Shown: positions 43,037 to 52,414 of the stretch, in pieces | Position numbering within the stretch: the first letter of the stretch is position 1 | How the letters are laid out: each line of letters starts with the position of its first letter | Source of the DNA: Kitasatospora aureofaciens | GTDB taxonomy: Bacteria; Actinomycetota; Actinomycetes; Streptomycetales; Streptomycetaceae | Direction: 5' to 3' | Assembly (NCBI RefSeq): GCF_001188955.3 | Contig: NZ_JPRF03000021.1 | Location: 124,001-188,000 of the forward strand | Length of the DNA: 64,000 nt | Notes under the pieces: model-generated | Databases searched by the model: none | Seen by the model: the letters and a program-made list of their open reading frames with translations, nothing else | What the model was told of the DNA's origin: nothing | Translations under genes and position numbers: made by a program

Positions 43037-44116
43037 GTGACGATCACACCCACACTGGTGGCCACGTACCCGATCCCGGACCGGGACGCCGACACCCGGA
43101 CCCTTCTCGACCCCTCCGGCCCCGTACCCCGTCTGCACGTGCGCAGCGCCGAGTCCCTGCACATCTACGAGCTGCGCGAACAGGCCGAACTGACGGCACG
43201 GTTCCCGGCCCCGACGCCCGACCGGTGGACGAGGGAGTGGGTGACCCCCGACCAGTCGCTCGCCGTCTTCGGCACCGCGACCGAGTACGTCGCCGTCGCC
43301 CGGAACGGCAGGACGGTGTGGAAGCAGCCGTACGGCACGTGGGAGGTGGGGCGCTGGGGCTACGTCGACTTCGCTGACCCCGCCCACCTCGCGATGACCG
43401 GCACCGGCCAGGAGCCCCGGACCTGGCTGCGGCTGCCCTCCGGACTGCCCGACAGCACCCTGATCCTCACCCTCGACGCCGAGGGGGCGGAGCTGGCGCG
43501 GAGCATGCTCCAGTGCGGCGGCTACGGGCAGTTCGTCGGCCTGCTCCGGGACGGGAACGGCGAGATCCGCGGCGTGTCCGTGTCCGACGGGCGGGCGCCG
43601 GCCACCCACTACGAGGCGCGGTGCGAGAACGGTGGCATCGTCCTGGGCAGGCGGCTGCCGCAGGACGGCGACGGTCGGCCCCCGAGCGGACGCGACCACC
43701 TGGGCACGGACTCACAGCGCACCCGCTGCATGACCCTCGACCCCAGGGGACGGGACGTCAGCTGGCACGACCTCCCCAGCTACCAGGTCACCGCCTCGCT
43801 CACCCTCAGCGACTTCCCGGCCCCCGGCACCGGCGACTGCTCGGTGCACAACGACCCGTACATCTCCTCCCCGAGCGGCTTCGTGGACGACGACACGGCG
43901 CTGGTGGCGCTCTACAACCCGTACGACGAGGCCGCGGTGTACCTGTTCGGCGAGGAGCGCTGGCGCCAGCACAGCCACTGGCTCGCCGACCCCGCCACCG
44001 GCACCCTGCACGGCCGCGTCGAGTACCCGGTGCCCGAGGTCGACAACGTGACACCGCTCGGCGACGGCACCTGGATCACCCAGGAGTGGGACGCCTACCA
44101 CCGCTGGCGGCGCTGA
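43037..44116 (+). CDS. hypothetical protein, beta-propeller-like, 359 aa
   Basis: The start GTG 43037 follows GGGAAGATTCC. The product is soluble and strand-rich with repeated aromatic turns (TWEVGRWGYVDFADPAHLAM, DDDTALVALYNPYDEAAVYL, GDGTWITQEWDAYHRWRR), suggesting a propeller of four to six blades. No family or catalytic motif is recognised. It stands alone between the rhodanese gene and a terminator. Confidence 0.6.
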   Translation: MTITPTLVATYPIPDRDADTRTLLDPSGPVPRLHVRSAESLHIYELREQAELTARFPAPTPDRWTREWVTPDQSLAVFGTATEYVAVARNGRTVWKQPYGTWEVGRWGYVDFADPAHLAMTGTGQEPRTWLRLPSGLPDSTLILTLDAEGAELARSMLQCGGYGQFVGLLRDGNGEIRGVSVSDGRAPATHYEARCENGGIVLGRRLPQDGDGRPPSGRDHLGTDSQRTRCMTLDPRGRDVSWHDLPSYQVTASLTLSDFPAPGTGDCSVHNDPYISSPSGFVDDDTALVALYNPYDEAAVYLFGEERWRQHSHWLADPATGTLHGRVEYPVPEVDNVTPLGDGTWITQEWDAYHRWRR

Positions 44117-44216
44117 CACCAGGGCCTCGCCCAACGCGGACCCGGTGACGGGATCCAGCAGGTGGCCGAGCACCGCCGGTGCGCGGCGCGCAGGCTCCCC
44201 CCTCCCTCCTCCGCCC

Positions 44217-44239
44217 GCCGGTGGCCGACGGCCACCGGC
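44217..44239. terminator. bidirectional hairpin terminator
   Basis: A 10-bp arm GCCGGTGGCC (44217-44226) pairs with GGCCACCGGC (44230-44239) around GAC, between the convergent 359-residue gene and the DHFR-like gene. Confidence 0.7.
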
Positions 44240-44277
44240 AGCGACGGCGGGGCGGGAGCGTACGGGACGGGTCGGGC

Positions 44278-44913
44278 TCAGGCGTCGTCGCCGAGGCCGC
44301 GGTCGGGGGCGGACATGTCTCCGGTGCGGGGCGTGCCCTCGGCGAGGCCGTAGCGGAGGTGGACGGTGCCGGTGGGGCTGGCGGCCGGGGGGTGGAGGAG
44401 GGTGAGGTTCGTGGGGACGGCGCCGGTGTCGAAGACCTTCTTGCCGACGCCGAGCACGATCGGGTGCAGCCAGAGATCGAGACGGTCGAAGAGCTTCTCG
44501 CGCAGGAGGGTCTGCACCAGGTTGAGACTCCCGACGACCTTCACGTTGCGGTGCCGGTCCCGGACCTCGCGCACCGCCGCGGCCAGGTCCGGGCCGAGCT
44601 GGGTGGACCCGGCCCAGGAAAGGTCCGCCCGGCCGCGGGAAGCCACGTACTTCGGGACGCTGTTGAAGAGTTCGGCGATCTCGCCCTCCTTCTGGTGCGG
44701 CCAGTAGGAGGCGAAGAGGTCGTACGTCCGCCGGCCGAGCAGGAGGGCGTCGGTGCCCTCGTACGCGGCGGCGATCTGCGCCCCGGTGACCTCGTGCAGC
44801 AGGGGCGCCTGCCAGCCGCCGAACGGGAACCCCTCAGGGTCCTCGTCGGGGCCGCCGGGCGCCTGCCCGACGAGGTCGAGGGTCGCGAACAGCTCGATGT
44901 GGATCAGGCCCAT
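44278..44913 (-). CDS. dihydrofolate reductase-family protein (RibD C-terminal domain)
   Basis: A 211-residue enzyme of the RibD_C/DHFR-like group. ATG 44913 is preceded by GGAGCAAGGG. Motifs: IELFATLDLVGQAPGGPDED (substrate strand), TDALLLGRRTYDLFASYWP, the NADPH loop VVGSLNLVQTLL and LDLWLHPIVLGVGKKVF. Members reduce flavin or pterin-like compounds; the substrate is unknown. It follows the alpha/beta hydrolase and DUF4287 genes on the same strand. Confidence 0.85.
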   Translation of the reverse strand: MGLIHIELFATLDLVGQAPGGPDEDPEGFPFGGWQAPLLHEVTGAQIAAAYEGTDALLLGRRTYDLFASYWPHQKEGEIAELFNSVPKYVASRGRADLSWAGSTQLGPDLAAAVREVRDRHRNVKVVGSLNLVQTLLREKLFDRLDLWLHPIVLGVGKKVFDTGAVPTNLTLLHPPAASPTGTVHLRYGLAEGTPRTGDMSAPDRGLGDDA

Positions 44914-44985
44914 GCCCTTGCTCCCGTTCAGTCGGTTGTTCCGGTCGGAATACCCGGTCGCCACCGCGTCGTGACGACCCTTCAC

Positions 44986-45894
44986 CTATCCGGCGGCGCG
45001 GGCCGCTGCGGCAAACGCCGGGGCGGACTCCGCGGCCGGGTCGACCCCGTCGAGGAACTCCGAGAGCAGGCGGTGCAGGACCTCGGGCTGCTCCAGGTGG
45101 ACGTCGTGCCCCGTTCCCGGGACGCTCGCGGCCAGCGTGCCCGGGCGCCGCGCGAGCATCTCGTCCACTTCCCGCACGGGGATGAAGCTGGACTGGCCCA
45201 GCACGAGCAGGGCCGGACAGGCCACCTGCTCCCACTCCTGCCAGAACGAGCGCCGGGCGTTCTCGGCCAGCGAGGCGACCATCACGTCCCGGTCGAAGCG
45301 CGGCCACCACTGCGCGTCGCGCTCCTCCAGCCCGGCGGCCCAGCCCTCGCCGACCCGGCCGCCGCCGAGGAACGCGACCGCCGCCCCCCGCGAGGGGAAG
45401 GGCAGCGGCCAGGAGTCGAGCCAGCGCCCGGCCTCGGCGGCGATAGTCGGGTTCGGCCCGCCGGGCCCGGCCTCGACGAGTGCGAGGGCGCGGACGTGCT
45501 CGGGGTGGGCCGCCGCCGTGAGCATGGCGGTGTGCCCGCCCAGCGACTGGCCGGCCAGCACCACCGGCCCGAGGTCGAGCTGCTCCAGTACGGCGACGAC
45601 GTCGGCGACGTGGGCCGCACGGGAGAGGTCCTCCGGTGTGCGGTCGCTGGCGCCGTGGCCGCGCTGGTCGAGGGCGATCACCCGGTACCGGTCGCTCAGG
45701 GCCCGGGCCGACGCGTCCCATTCGCCCGCGTGGCCGGCCAGTCCGTGCAGCAGGACCACGGACGGGCCCGGGCCTCCCCAGTCGCGGCAGGAGAGCCGGA
45801 CCCCGTCGCGCACCACCGTGCGCTCCGTCCATGCGGCGGTCCTGGTGGCGGTCCCGGTGGCGGTCCTGGTGGCGGCTTGCGTGTGGGGGGTCAT
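44986..45894 (-). CDS. alpha/beta fold hydrolase
   Basis: A 302-residue hydrolase with VVLLHGLAGHAGEWD (oxyanion hole), ALDQRGHGASDRTPED, nucleophile elbow AGQSLGGHTAML, and the terminal histidine in VPGTGHDVHLEQPE; the acid would be in the VREVDEM segment. The N-terminus has a Thr/Ala-rich stretch encoded by a short repeat. Its start overlaps the stop of DUF4287 (ATGA), so these genes form an operon, perhaps with the DHFR-like gene 72 bases on. Confidence 0.87.
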   Translation of the reverse strand: MTPHTQAATRTATGTATRTAAWTERTVVRDGVRLSCRDWGGPGPSVVLLHGLAGHAGEWDASARALSDRYRVIALDQRGHGASDRTPEDLSRAAHVADVVAVLEQLDLGPVVLAGQSLGGHTAMLTAAAHPEHVRALALVEAGPGGPNPTIAAEAGRWLDSWPLPFPSRGAAVAFLGGGRVGEGWAAGLEERDAQWWPRFDRDVMVASLAENARRSFWQEWEQVACPALLVLGQSSFIPVREVDEMLARRPGTLAASVPGTGHDVHLEQPEVLHRLLSEFLDGVDPAAESAPAFAAAARAAG

Positions 45895-46181
45895 GCGGGC
45901 CGGGTCGCCTTTCCGTCCAGCCAGAGCGTGTCGGAGGCGTCGCGGTGCGAGCCCGTCGTGCCGACGTGCTTGGCGTCGATCTTCGCGCCGTGCTTGAAGA
46001 CGTGGACGAGGGCCATGCCGTGCCCCCGGCCCAGGCCGTAGTCCTCCTTGAGCCACGTGAGGATCACGCCCGCCTTCGTGGACGGGTCGTCGAAGCCGCG
46101 CTCCGCGGCGAGCGCGACGAACTGGCGCGGGGTCAGGCCGGTCTTGGTCTCGATGGTGTCCAGGTACGCCTGAAAGGACAT
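45891..46181 (-). CDS. DUF4287 protein
   Basis: A 96-residue protein reading MSFQAYLDTIETKTGLTPRQ, FVALAAERGFDDPSTKAGVI and LTWLKEDYGLGRGHGMALVH, the full DUF4287 pattern (helical, DNA-unrelated, unknown function). In many actinobacteria it lies with DUF5655 or stress genes. First gene of a three-gene minus-strand run; AGGGAGAGCGCAC precedes ATG. Confidence 0.87.
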   Translation of the reverse strand: MSFQAYLDTIETKTGLTPRQFVALAAERGFDDPSTKAGVILTWLKEDYGLGRGHGMALVHVFKHGAKIDAKHVGTTGSHRDASDTLWLDGKATRPA

Positions 46182-46696
46182 GTGCGCTCTCCCTCTCGTG
46201 TCGGTGTTCTGGAAGGTAGACCGGGCCCGGGAGGGAAACTCATCGCTCGCCGGTGAAAAATCTTTCGGGCGGGCGCTCGCGGGACGTCGACGGGCGCTCG
46301 CGGGACGTCGTCGGGTGGTTCGGCGGTGTCAGATGCGTCTGGAGAACCGGCCCTTGGCGTGCAGAGACCAAGTCCTTCGACATCGACCTCGACCGGGGCA
46401 GTCCCGTGATCACCGTCAAGGGCGGCCAGCGTGTTCCCGTACAAGGTCAGCGAGTCCGACCCCGAGGCCTACCCGCTGGGCAACAGCGAGTGGATCAAGC
46501 GGAAGGGCGGCGGAGCAGCCGTGCCTCAGCTGACCGTGGCAGGGCGCGGGTTGGGGAAGTCGGTGGCAGGCCGACCGCCGGTGAGGGACGATCACGACGT
46601 GCACGGCCCTGCTCCTGCGCGGAGTGCCCGTGCTGACGTCGGATCCCCCTGACTACTCGGCTCGGCGCCATCCACGTCGGGCCGGAGAGGACGCGC
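46182..46696. other. intergenic region with a direct repeat and a coding scrap
   Basis: GGGCGCTCGCGGGACGTCG occurs twice in tandem (46271-46289 and 46292-46310). On the plus strand between 46370 and 46510 two frames read KSFDIDLDRGSPVITVKGGQ and VSESDPEAYPLGNSEWIKRK, which look like parts of one frameshifted protein, but I cannot name it. Confidence 0.4.
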
Positions 46697-47113
46697 GTGT
46701 CACTCGCTCTTGAAGATCGCCTGTCCGTCATCGAACTGGTCTCGTTGCACGGTCACCTCGTTGACGACGGAAGCCTGGACCGCTTGGACGAGTTGTTCAC
46801 CGCCGATGTGGTCTACGACCTCACCGACTTCGGCCAGGAGTCGCTGTCAGGGGTGGCCGCCGTCCGGGAAGCGGCCTGGGCGCTGGGCGCGGCCAACCCC
46901 GTCGCGCATCACGTCACCAACGTCGTCGTCACCGCAGGGGCGGACGGCCGGGTGCAGGTCCGTTCCAAGGGGCTGGGCATCAAGGCGGACGGCTCCTGCG
47001 GTTCCGTCACCTACGACGACACCGTCGTGCGCACCGCTGACGGCTGGCGGATCAGCTGCCGCAGGGTCTCGGCACGCCGAACTCCCTTGGGCGGGATGAC
47101 GAAGCCCGGCTGA
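46697..47113 (+). CDS. NTF2-like/SnoaL-type protein
   Basis: A 138-residue protein with the SnoaL_4 pattern: LEDRLSVIELVSLHGHLVDD, LDELFTADVVYDLTDFGQES, then HHVTNVVVTAGADGRVQVRS and a final DGWRISCRRVSARRTP strand. The cone-shaped fold may be an isomerase, hydratase or ring-hydroxylating-dioxygenase small subunit; conserved polar residues in the pocket cannot be assigned. GTG 46697 follows GGAGAGGACGC. Isolated, with no enzymatic partner nearby. Confidence 0.82.
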   Translation: MSLALEDRLSVIELVSLHGHLVDDGSLDRLDELFTADVVYDLTDFGQESLSGVAAVREAAWALGAANPVAHHVTNVVVTAGADGRVQVRSKGLGIKADGSCGSVTYDDTVVRTADGWRISCRRVSARRTPLGGMTKPG

Positions 47114-47601
47114 CCGGGCGACGACAACGGCCTCCGGCAGCGGGTCGCAGCAGAGGAGCGGCCCGCGCAGCACCGAACCGACCGCAACGCCCCGCGCAGC
47201 TGTGCCGCGCGGGGCGTGGAAGGCGGTGGAGCGCCTCCAGCACGGCCGTGCGGTCGCCGGGGGCGATCGCCAGCCGGTGACGCGGCGGCCGGTCGGGCAC
47301 CAGGCCGTGCGCGATGCCGTGCCGGACGATGCGGCGATGGCCCGCTACCTCGCCGCGGCGGCGGTGGCCCTGGGCAGCCCGTACCCGTACGGCTGGGCCG
47401 AGGACGCGGCCGAGGCGGCCGCGGTGCGGACGGCCGCCCACGAGCAGGTGGACGACTGGCGGGAGCAGGTCCGGCTGCCCTACCTCGACATGCACCGCGA
47501 GTACGGGGCGGCCGGGAAAGCCGCGAGCTGACGGTCGTGCCCGTGACCGACCCCTCCGGACGCCGGCGGCCGAGGGGAGAACCGACGGGAGAACCGACGG
47601 T
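47114..47601. other. no confident gene
   Basis: A plus-strand frame ending at 47531 reads MARYLAAAAVALGSPYPYGW then EDAAEAAAVRTAAHEQVDDW and REQVRLPYLDMHREYG, which looks like the C-terminus of a helical protein, but the region before it (47202-47335) is low complexity and no family is recognisable. It may be another fragment. Two GGAGAACCGACG direct repeats lie at 47575-47600. Confidence 0.35.
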
Positions 47602-48916
47602 CTACCGTCGGTGGTGGTCCCCGAAGGCCGCCAGGGCCGCGCGGGCTGCGAGGTAGACGTCCGCCGGGAAGCACCGCTCGGACGACAGCACCGCTTCGAG
47701 CAGCGGTGCCGCGGCGGCGGCCGGTGCACCGATACGGGCGACGTACCGGACCGCCGCGCGGCAGGGCTCGTCGGCCCGGGCCGCCCTCAGCGGCTCCAGT
47801 GCCGCCAGCAGTACCGGGACGGCGGTCTCCCGCGTCGCCGGTGATGCTCCACCAGGCATGGGCGGCCTGGACCCGGGTCCACGGGCCGGGCGACTCCAGC
47901 AACGGCCGGAGTGCGCCGGCACACCCCGCCGCCCGGGGCCCCAGCTCCGCCAGGCGGCCGAGGTCGGCGGCGGCCAGGCCCCGGGATGACGCGTCCTCCA
48001 GGAAGGCCAGGAAGACACCCGGTCCGCTGGTGATCCGCCAGTGGGCCCACGCCGCGTTCTGGGCGCCGTGCCACCGCCGTACGCCGCCCGGCCCCAGGGC
48101 CCCGCCTCCGAGGCGCGGAGGCCGCGCAAGGCCGCGGGCGAAGCCGTCGAGAATGTCGGCCGCGGGCGAGGCCGCCGCGCCGACGGCGCCGGGCACGTCA
48201 CAGGCCCACCGGGCGTTGCCGGTGGCGAGTGCGGACACCAGCTCCGGAACCGCCGGGCTCGCGGCGGGCCCCACTCGGCCAGCGCTCTGAGGACCGGACG
48301 CAGTTGCTCGGCGTCGGCCGAGTCCACGAGCATGCGGCGGATCCCGGGGAGCAACTCGTCGGCACGTCCCACCAGCGGCAGGAGTACCTCTCCGAGGGAG
48401 GTCACCTGGAAGAACGGGAGCCTGCTGCTCGACGCCAGCCACCGGTGCACCGGGCCCAGGGCCCCCGGATGGCCGAAACGGGCGAGGGCCAGCGCCGCCG
48501 GCCCGGCGACCCGGTCGTACGAGTCACCGGCGGCCACGACCAGCGCCGGAACGGCCGGCGTGACGTCCTGCGTGACGTCCTGCATGACGTCCTGCGTGGA
48601 GTCCGCCCGCACGAGCCGCGCCAGAAGCATCGCCGCGTTGCCCCCTGGCGTGAGGATGACGGGACTCCAGGCACCGCACCAGACCGGCCACCAACTCCGG
48701 CCGGGGTGTGCGCCATCGCCGCAGGATCTCCGAGGCGATGGCGACCGCGCCCTCGACCAGCTCGGAGCGCTCGGAGTCGAACCCGCTCAGCGCGAGCGCG
48801 ACCCCACGGTCCACCTGCTCGTACGCGTCCAGCCGCAGACCGTCCGGATCCACACCCGCGTGCGCGAGCAAGTTGCGTGCCGCAAAGCCGTGCACCGCCC
48901 CGATCGCCAGCGTCAT
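47602..48916 (-). pseudogene. HEAT-repeat protein with at least three frameshifts
   Basis: The gene starts at 48916 (MTLAIGAVHGFAARNLLAHA) and its parts alternate between frames: from about 48655 ARLVRADSTQDVMQDVTQDV and ALARFGHPGALGPVHRWLAS; from about 48270 GPAASPAVPELVSALATGNA and AWAHWRITSGPGVFLAFLED; from about 47860 TAVPVLLAALEPLRAARADE and VRYVARIGAPAAAAAPLLEA, ending at 47602. The assembled protein would be about 430 residues of HEAT-type helical repeats. All breaks are single-base shifts, so decay or sequencing error could explain it. Confidence 0.75.
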
Positions 48917-49309
48917 GGCCCGCAGACTACAGCTCTGCCACCACTGCCACCCCCAGGCCGAACCCGCCGCAGCCCCTTTCCGGGTCCGCTACCACGAGCA
49001 GCCTCCGGCCGCCGTGCTCGGTCTGGAGCTGCGCTACCCGGCCATGAGCGGTGACGGCGGACAACGGCGGCGCTAGGCGGCGGTAGGAAGCGCCCGGTCG
49101 GGTCAGTCACACCGAAGCGCCCGAGTACGCGCCTGGCGATGTCGTCGTCCTGCGGGAGAAGAACGCGCACTTTCCACCACTCCTCGGAGCCGGTTCAGCC
49201 AGTCGAGGAGCTCGTCGAAGTTCCCGGCCGGATCCGCAGGTTCGCCTCCTACGGGCAGAGCGTCTCGTGGCCGACTCGGCCGATGTGGATCACGGAGTCC
49301 CGATTCCTG
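48917..49309. other. no confident gene
   Basis: A minus-strand frame begins MRVLLPQDDDIARRVLGRFG then VTDPTGRFLPP before becoming low complexity at 49080, and another stretch near 49200 reads FDELLDWLNRLRGV. Together these suggest the scrambled start of one more degraded gene. Nothing can be named. Confidence 0.3.
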
Positions 49310-50162
49310 TCACTCGGCAGCCTGCACCGGAAACACCCGCAGCGTTCGGACGTCCGGGGTCAATATCAGTGGCAGGCAGGAGAGGAGCCCGATTGCGGCG
49401 ATCATCCACAGCGTGGGACGTGTGCCGAGGACGGAGCCGAGGTAGCCGCCGGCCAGCGCGCCGATCGGGAGGGTGCCCCAGATGGCGAAGCGGACGGAGG
49501 CGTTCATCCGGGCCTGCATGCCGGTGGGTGTGATGGCCTGACGCAGGCTCACCTGGCCGATGTTGTAGACGGTGATGCCGCACGCCATGATGCCGGTGGT
49601 GGCGATCAGGGTGGGTACGGCGCGAGCCGGGGCCGCCGTCGCCAGGAGGATCACGGCGATTCCCGACATGGACTTGGCCGCGATCAGGACCGGGCCGAGT
49701 CCGACGGTCCTGATGAGGCGGCTGCTGAGCGTGGCGCCGAGCAACGCGCCGCAGTTGCCGACGGTCAGAGCCAGCCCGAGTTCTCCCGGGGAGAGCTTCA
49801 GATCCCGCAGGGCGTACGCGGTCAGTACGGCCCCCAGCGCGCCGCCCAGCCCCACGAGGTTGCTGATGCCCGTCGCCAGAGCCAGGGACCGCAGGGTCCG
49901 GTGGCGGAAGACGAACCGCAGTCCCTCGGCGATCTGGGTGCGCATCCTGGTCTTCGTTCGGGGCTGCGGTGCCTGCGCCCCGGGCGTTCGGATGAGGTTG
50001 AGCAGCAGCGCGGACGCCAGGTAGCTCGCGGAGTCGACCACGAGGATCAGGGGCGCGGTGAGTGTGCGCAGACCACATGGCCTGGAAGTTGCGCTGCCGC
50101 CACACACTGATCGGCCGGGCAACGCTTTCTGCCGGTTCGAGACCGGAGTCGACGTTCGTCAT
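49310..50162 (-). pseudogene. MFS transporter missing an N-terminal segment
   Basis: ATG 50162 reads MTNVDSGLEPAESVARPISV and WRQRNFQAMWS, the usual N-terminus of an MFS_3-type exporter. The next recognisable part, in another frame from about 50060, is APLILVVDSASYLASALLLN, normally helix 5-6, and the rest (LRFVFRHRTLRSLALATGIS onward) is intact to 49310 with about seven helices. The first four helices are deleted, so transport is lost. Confidence 0.7.
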
Positions 50163-50725
50163 TTCCGTGCTTTCCCTCGCCTCTGGGTCGGTGGGTCGCG
50201 GCGGACCTCACGGTCGGGCAGCAGGGCGAAGTCACTCCGGGACTCCTGACCCGCGCGTCGCTGATTCCGGTGAGCCGGCCATCGCCACGAGCCCGATCTA
50301 CTGCAGGTTTACTGACGTCATTTGTGTTCAGAGCTCAAAGCACGGCGTGCGCGAAATGCGCCGAGTCCTTTAATCCGGGAGAACGGGCGGCCTATCGCCC
50401 TCGTACGAGGGGCCGGCTCTCAGCCCAGTTCCGGACCTGGCGTTTCGATGGGCCCCATGTCAGCCTCCCCTTCCGGACATCGCTCCAGCGACCGGCACTC
50501 GCCACAGCTCGGGCGATCGAACATCGGCATCGGGTAGCCGCATCCGCAACCGCAACCGCTCGACCGGTGCCGTTGGCAGCATCGCTGGTTCGCGCACGAG
50601 TGGTCAAGAAGAGCCGGACCGTTGCCTGGCCGGGAGCCGGGTGGTTCTGCCGGACCAGGCGCCTGGAGACGGCGAGGAGTTCCGCTTCTCCCCCACGTCA
50701 GATCTACCCGACTCCGGGGGCTGGA
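50163..50725. other. long intergenic region upstream of the palindrome array
   Basis: No protein-like frame on either strand. A moderately AT-rich patch lies at 50295-50375. The region marks the left boundary of the palindrome cluster. Confidence 0.4.
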
Positions 50726-50741
50726 ATTTTCCGCGGAAAAT
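50726..50741. repeat. 16-bp palindrome, copy P1
   Basis: ATTTTCCGCGGAAAAT, first of eight identical copies. It lies 145 bases beyond the stop of the VOC gene and marks the left end of the array. Flanking bases: GGA on the left, CGG on the right. Confidence 0.9.
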
Positions 50742-50886
50742 CGGGGCCACGAAGCAGTCCCGCGACGACCGCCCCATCGTCCCGTGTTGCGCTGGTCGGC
50801 CTGCTCGCGAAGTCACCGGCCTCCAGCAGGGGGAGGCCGCCACCGCGGACTCCGTCTCCAAGCGCTGCCTGACCATTCGACACTCC

Positions 50887-51264
50887 CTAGGAACTCTGCA
50901 GGCTGCCGATCCGGAGGAGGTTGCCGCTGCGGTCGACCAGGGCGAACTCCCGCATCCGGTAGTCGGTGTCGACCACCGGTGTCAGGCGGCTGCCGGTGCC
51001 CGGGTCGGTGGGGATGCCGATTCGGGCCCAGTCGCGGTGCAGTGCGTCCGCGTCCCGGACCTGGAGGTAGCAGCTGCCGGCGGTGGCCAGTGGGTCCACC
51101 CCGGGGTCGTGACGGAAGTGAAGTTCCACGGTGCCACGGACGACGATCAGGTAGCCGGCCGGGCCGTCCCAGCGGCCGCGGGGCTCGAAGCCGAGGCGGC
51201 CGTAGAACTCCTGTGTCTCGTCCAGGTCCCGGCTCGGAAGGATCGGGACTGCGTACTCATCCAT
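50887..51264 (-). CDS. VOC-family (glyoxalase/bleomycin-resistance) protein
   Basis: A 125-residue protein with paired beta-alpha-beta-beta-beta units: AVPILPSRDLDETQEFYGRL, GYLIVVRGTVELHFRHDPGV, CYLQVRDADALHRDWARIGI and REFALVDRSGNLLRIGS. This is the size of dimeric bleomycin-resistance proteins. Metal ligands of true glyoxalases (His at strand 1) are not obvious. Bracketed by palindromes P1 and P2; P2 is 98 bases before its start. No other gene is co-directional within this unit. Confidence 0.88.
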   Translation of the reverse strand: MDEYAVPILPSRDLDETQEFYGRLGFEPRGRWDGPAGYLIVVRGTVELHFRHDPGVDPLATAGSCYLQVRDADALHRDWARIGIPTDPGTGSRLTPVVDTDYRMREFALVDRSGNLLRIGSLQSS

Positions 51265-51362
51265 GGCTCCGCCTCAAGGAAGTGTCGTGGGGGTCGTGTC
51301 GGATCCGGCCGCCACCTTCTGGTGTCCGGGCGGCGGTTCCGGTGCACGAACCCGGTCGGAAA

Positions 51363-51378
51363 ATTTTCCGCGGAAAAT
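51363..51378. repeat. 16-bp palindrome, copy P2
   Basis: Exact copy, between the VOC gene start (98 bases away) and the stop of the next minus-strand gene (52 bases away). Flanks GAA and CGG. Confidence 0.9.
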
Positions 51379-51430
51379 CGGTGGGACCCTGTTCGCGCTC
51401 GGGCGAAGGACAGAGTCTCTCTCGGATCGG

Positions 51431-52027
51431 TCATGGGGTTCGATGGCTGAGGCTGACGGGAGCGTCGGGGCCGTCTTCGTCGTCCTCGGTGGGCCAGCGC
51501 CCTTCTATGTGCAGTTGGATGAGCGCGGCGTGGGAGAGCGGGGTGGTGGGGTCGGTGACGTCCCCGTTGGTGGTGTAGTCCAGGAGTACGACGTCGCTCC
51601 CGGTCCTGAGCTGCTCGACCAGGTCGGCCACTCGGTGCTCCAGGATCCACCGGTAGGCCGGCAGGTAGATCCGGCGCCGGGCGGTTTCGTAGGGCAGCAG
51701 CCGGTCGCCGTCCAGGCCGGTTCGGTGGCCTTGGACGGGGCCGTACCGGCGGACCGTCCGCTTCAGGCCCTTCATCGTGGTGACTCCGAGCTTCGCGGGG
51801 TCGACGTCGGAGTCGTGGAAGACCTTGAGGGCCTGCCAGATACCCTCCACCGACTGGCTGGTCACTCCCTCGGAGAAGGGGACCGGGATGCCGCCGTGCG
51901 GAAAGAACGGGCTGAACCGCACCCACGGCTCCGGTGCCTTGGAGGTCACGTCGATGATCTCGGCGCCGGGAAAGGCCGCGATCAGTGACGCCATTGCGCG
52001 GCGGCGGCTGGCAATACGGATCGACAT
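51431..52027 (-). CDS. DUF6939-like hypothetical protein
   Basis: The 198-residue product opens MSIRIASRRRAMASLIAAFP, followed by AEIIDVTSKAPEPWVRFSPF, FPHGGIPVPFSEGVTSQSVE and GIWQALKVFHDSDVDPAKLG, a very conserved pattern that I recall as DUF6939. Its function is not known; the fold resembles phage-type or nucleic-acid-associated domains. It lies alone between palindromes P2 and P3, with P3 135 bases before its start. Confidence 0.75.
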   Translation of the reverse strand: MSIRIASRRRAMASLIAAFPGAEIIDVTSKAPEPWVRFSPFFPHGGIPVPFSEGVTSQSVEGIWQALKVFHDSDVDPAKLGVTTMKGLKRTVRRYGPVQGHRTGLDGDRLLPYETARRRIYLPAYRWILEHRVADLVEQLRTGSDVVLLDYTTNGDVTDPTTPLSHAALIQLHIEGRWPTEDDEDGPDAPVSLSHRTP

Positions 52028-52162
52028 CTGAGGCCCCCTGGGTCGATAGCAACAACCACCGAGCATCCCCGATGCCACTGACAGTCCAGCCGCCCATGGG
52101 TCCGGGGGAGCTGATGGACAGCCGGCGCCGGCATCGGCCAGGGCGCGACTCCCCCGGCTTCG

Positions 52163-52178
52163 ATTTTCCGCGGAAAAT
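52163..52178. repeat. 16-bp palindrome, copy P3
   Basis: Exact copy, 135 bases upstream of the DUF6939-like start. Flanks TCG and CCG. It is only 123 bp from P4, enclosing no gene. Confidence 0.9.
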
Positions 52179-52285
52179 CCGGACCAGCCGCTGGCCAGCC
52201 GTGCGGACGGCTGCCGACGGCACGGTGGCGCGCTGTGGTCGGCTGCCGCTGCCGCGCCGTCTATCGGTCGTCGTCGAGCCGCGGA

Positions 52286-52301
52286 ATTTTCCGCGGAAAA
52301 T
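52286..52301. repeat. 16-bp palindrome, copy P4
   Basis: Exact copy, 113 bases before the XRE regulator start. Flanks GGA and CCG. With P3 it brackets a gene-less 107-bp segment. Confidence 0.9.
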
Positions 52302-52414
52302 CCGAAGCCTGTCGACCGACGGAGCCGAGGCACGCAGCTGGTCTGTGGCCGCAGTCCCGGGTGGGTGCACCGCACCCACGCCCCGACCCGTGCGGTCGGT
52401 CTAGCGTGGCGGAC

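Noticed and set aside
41959..43377. A 472-codon plus-strand frame starting in the MFS remnant
   Set aside because: Beyond the last MFS helix it is antisense to the GNAT and rhodanese genes and turns into low-complexity Gly/Ala/Arg text.
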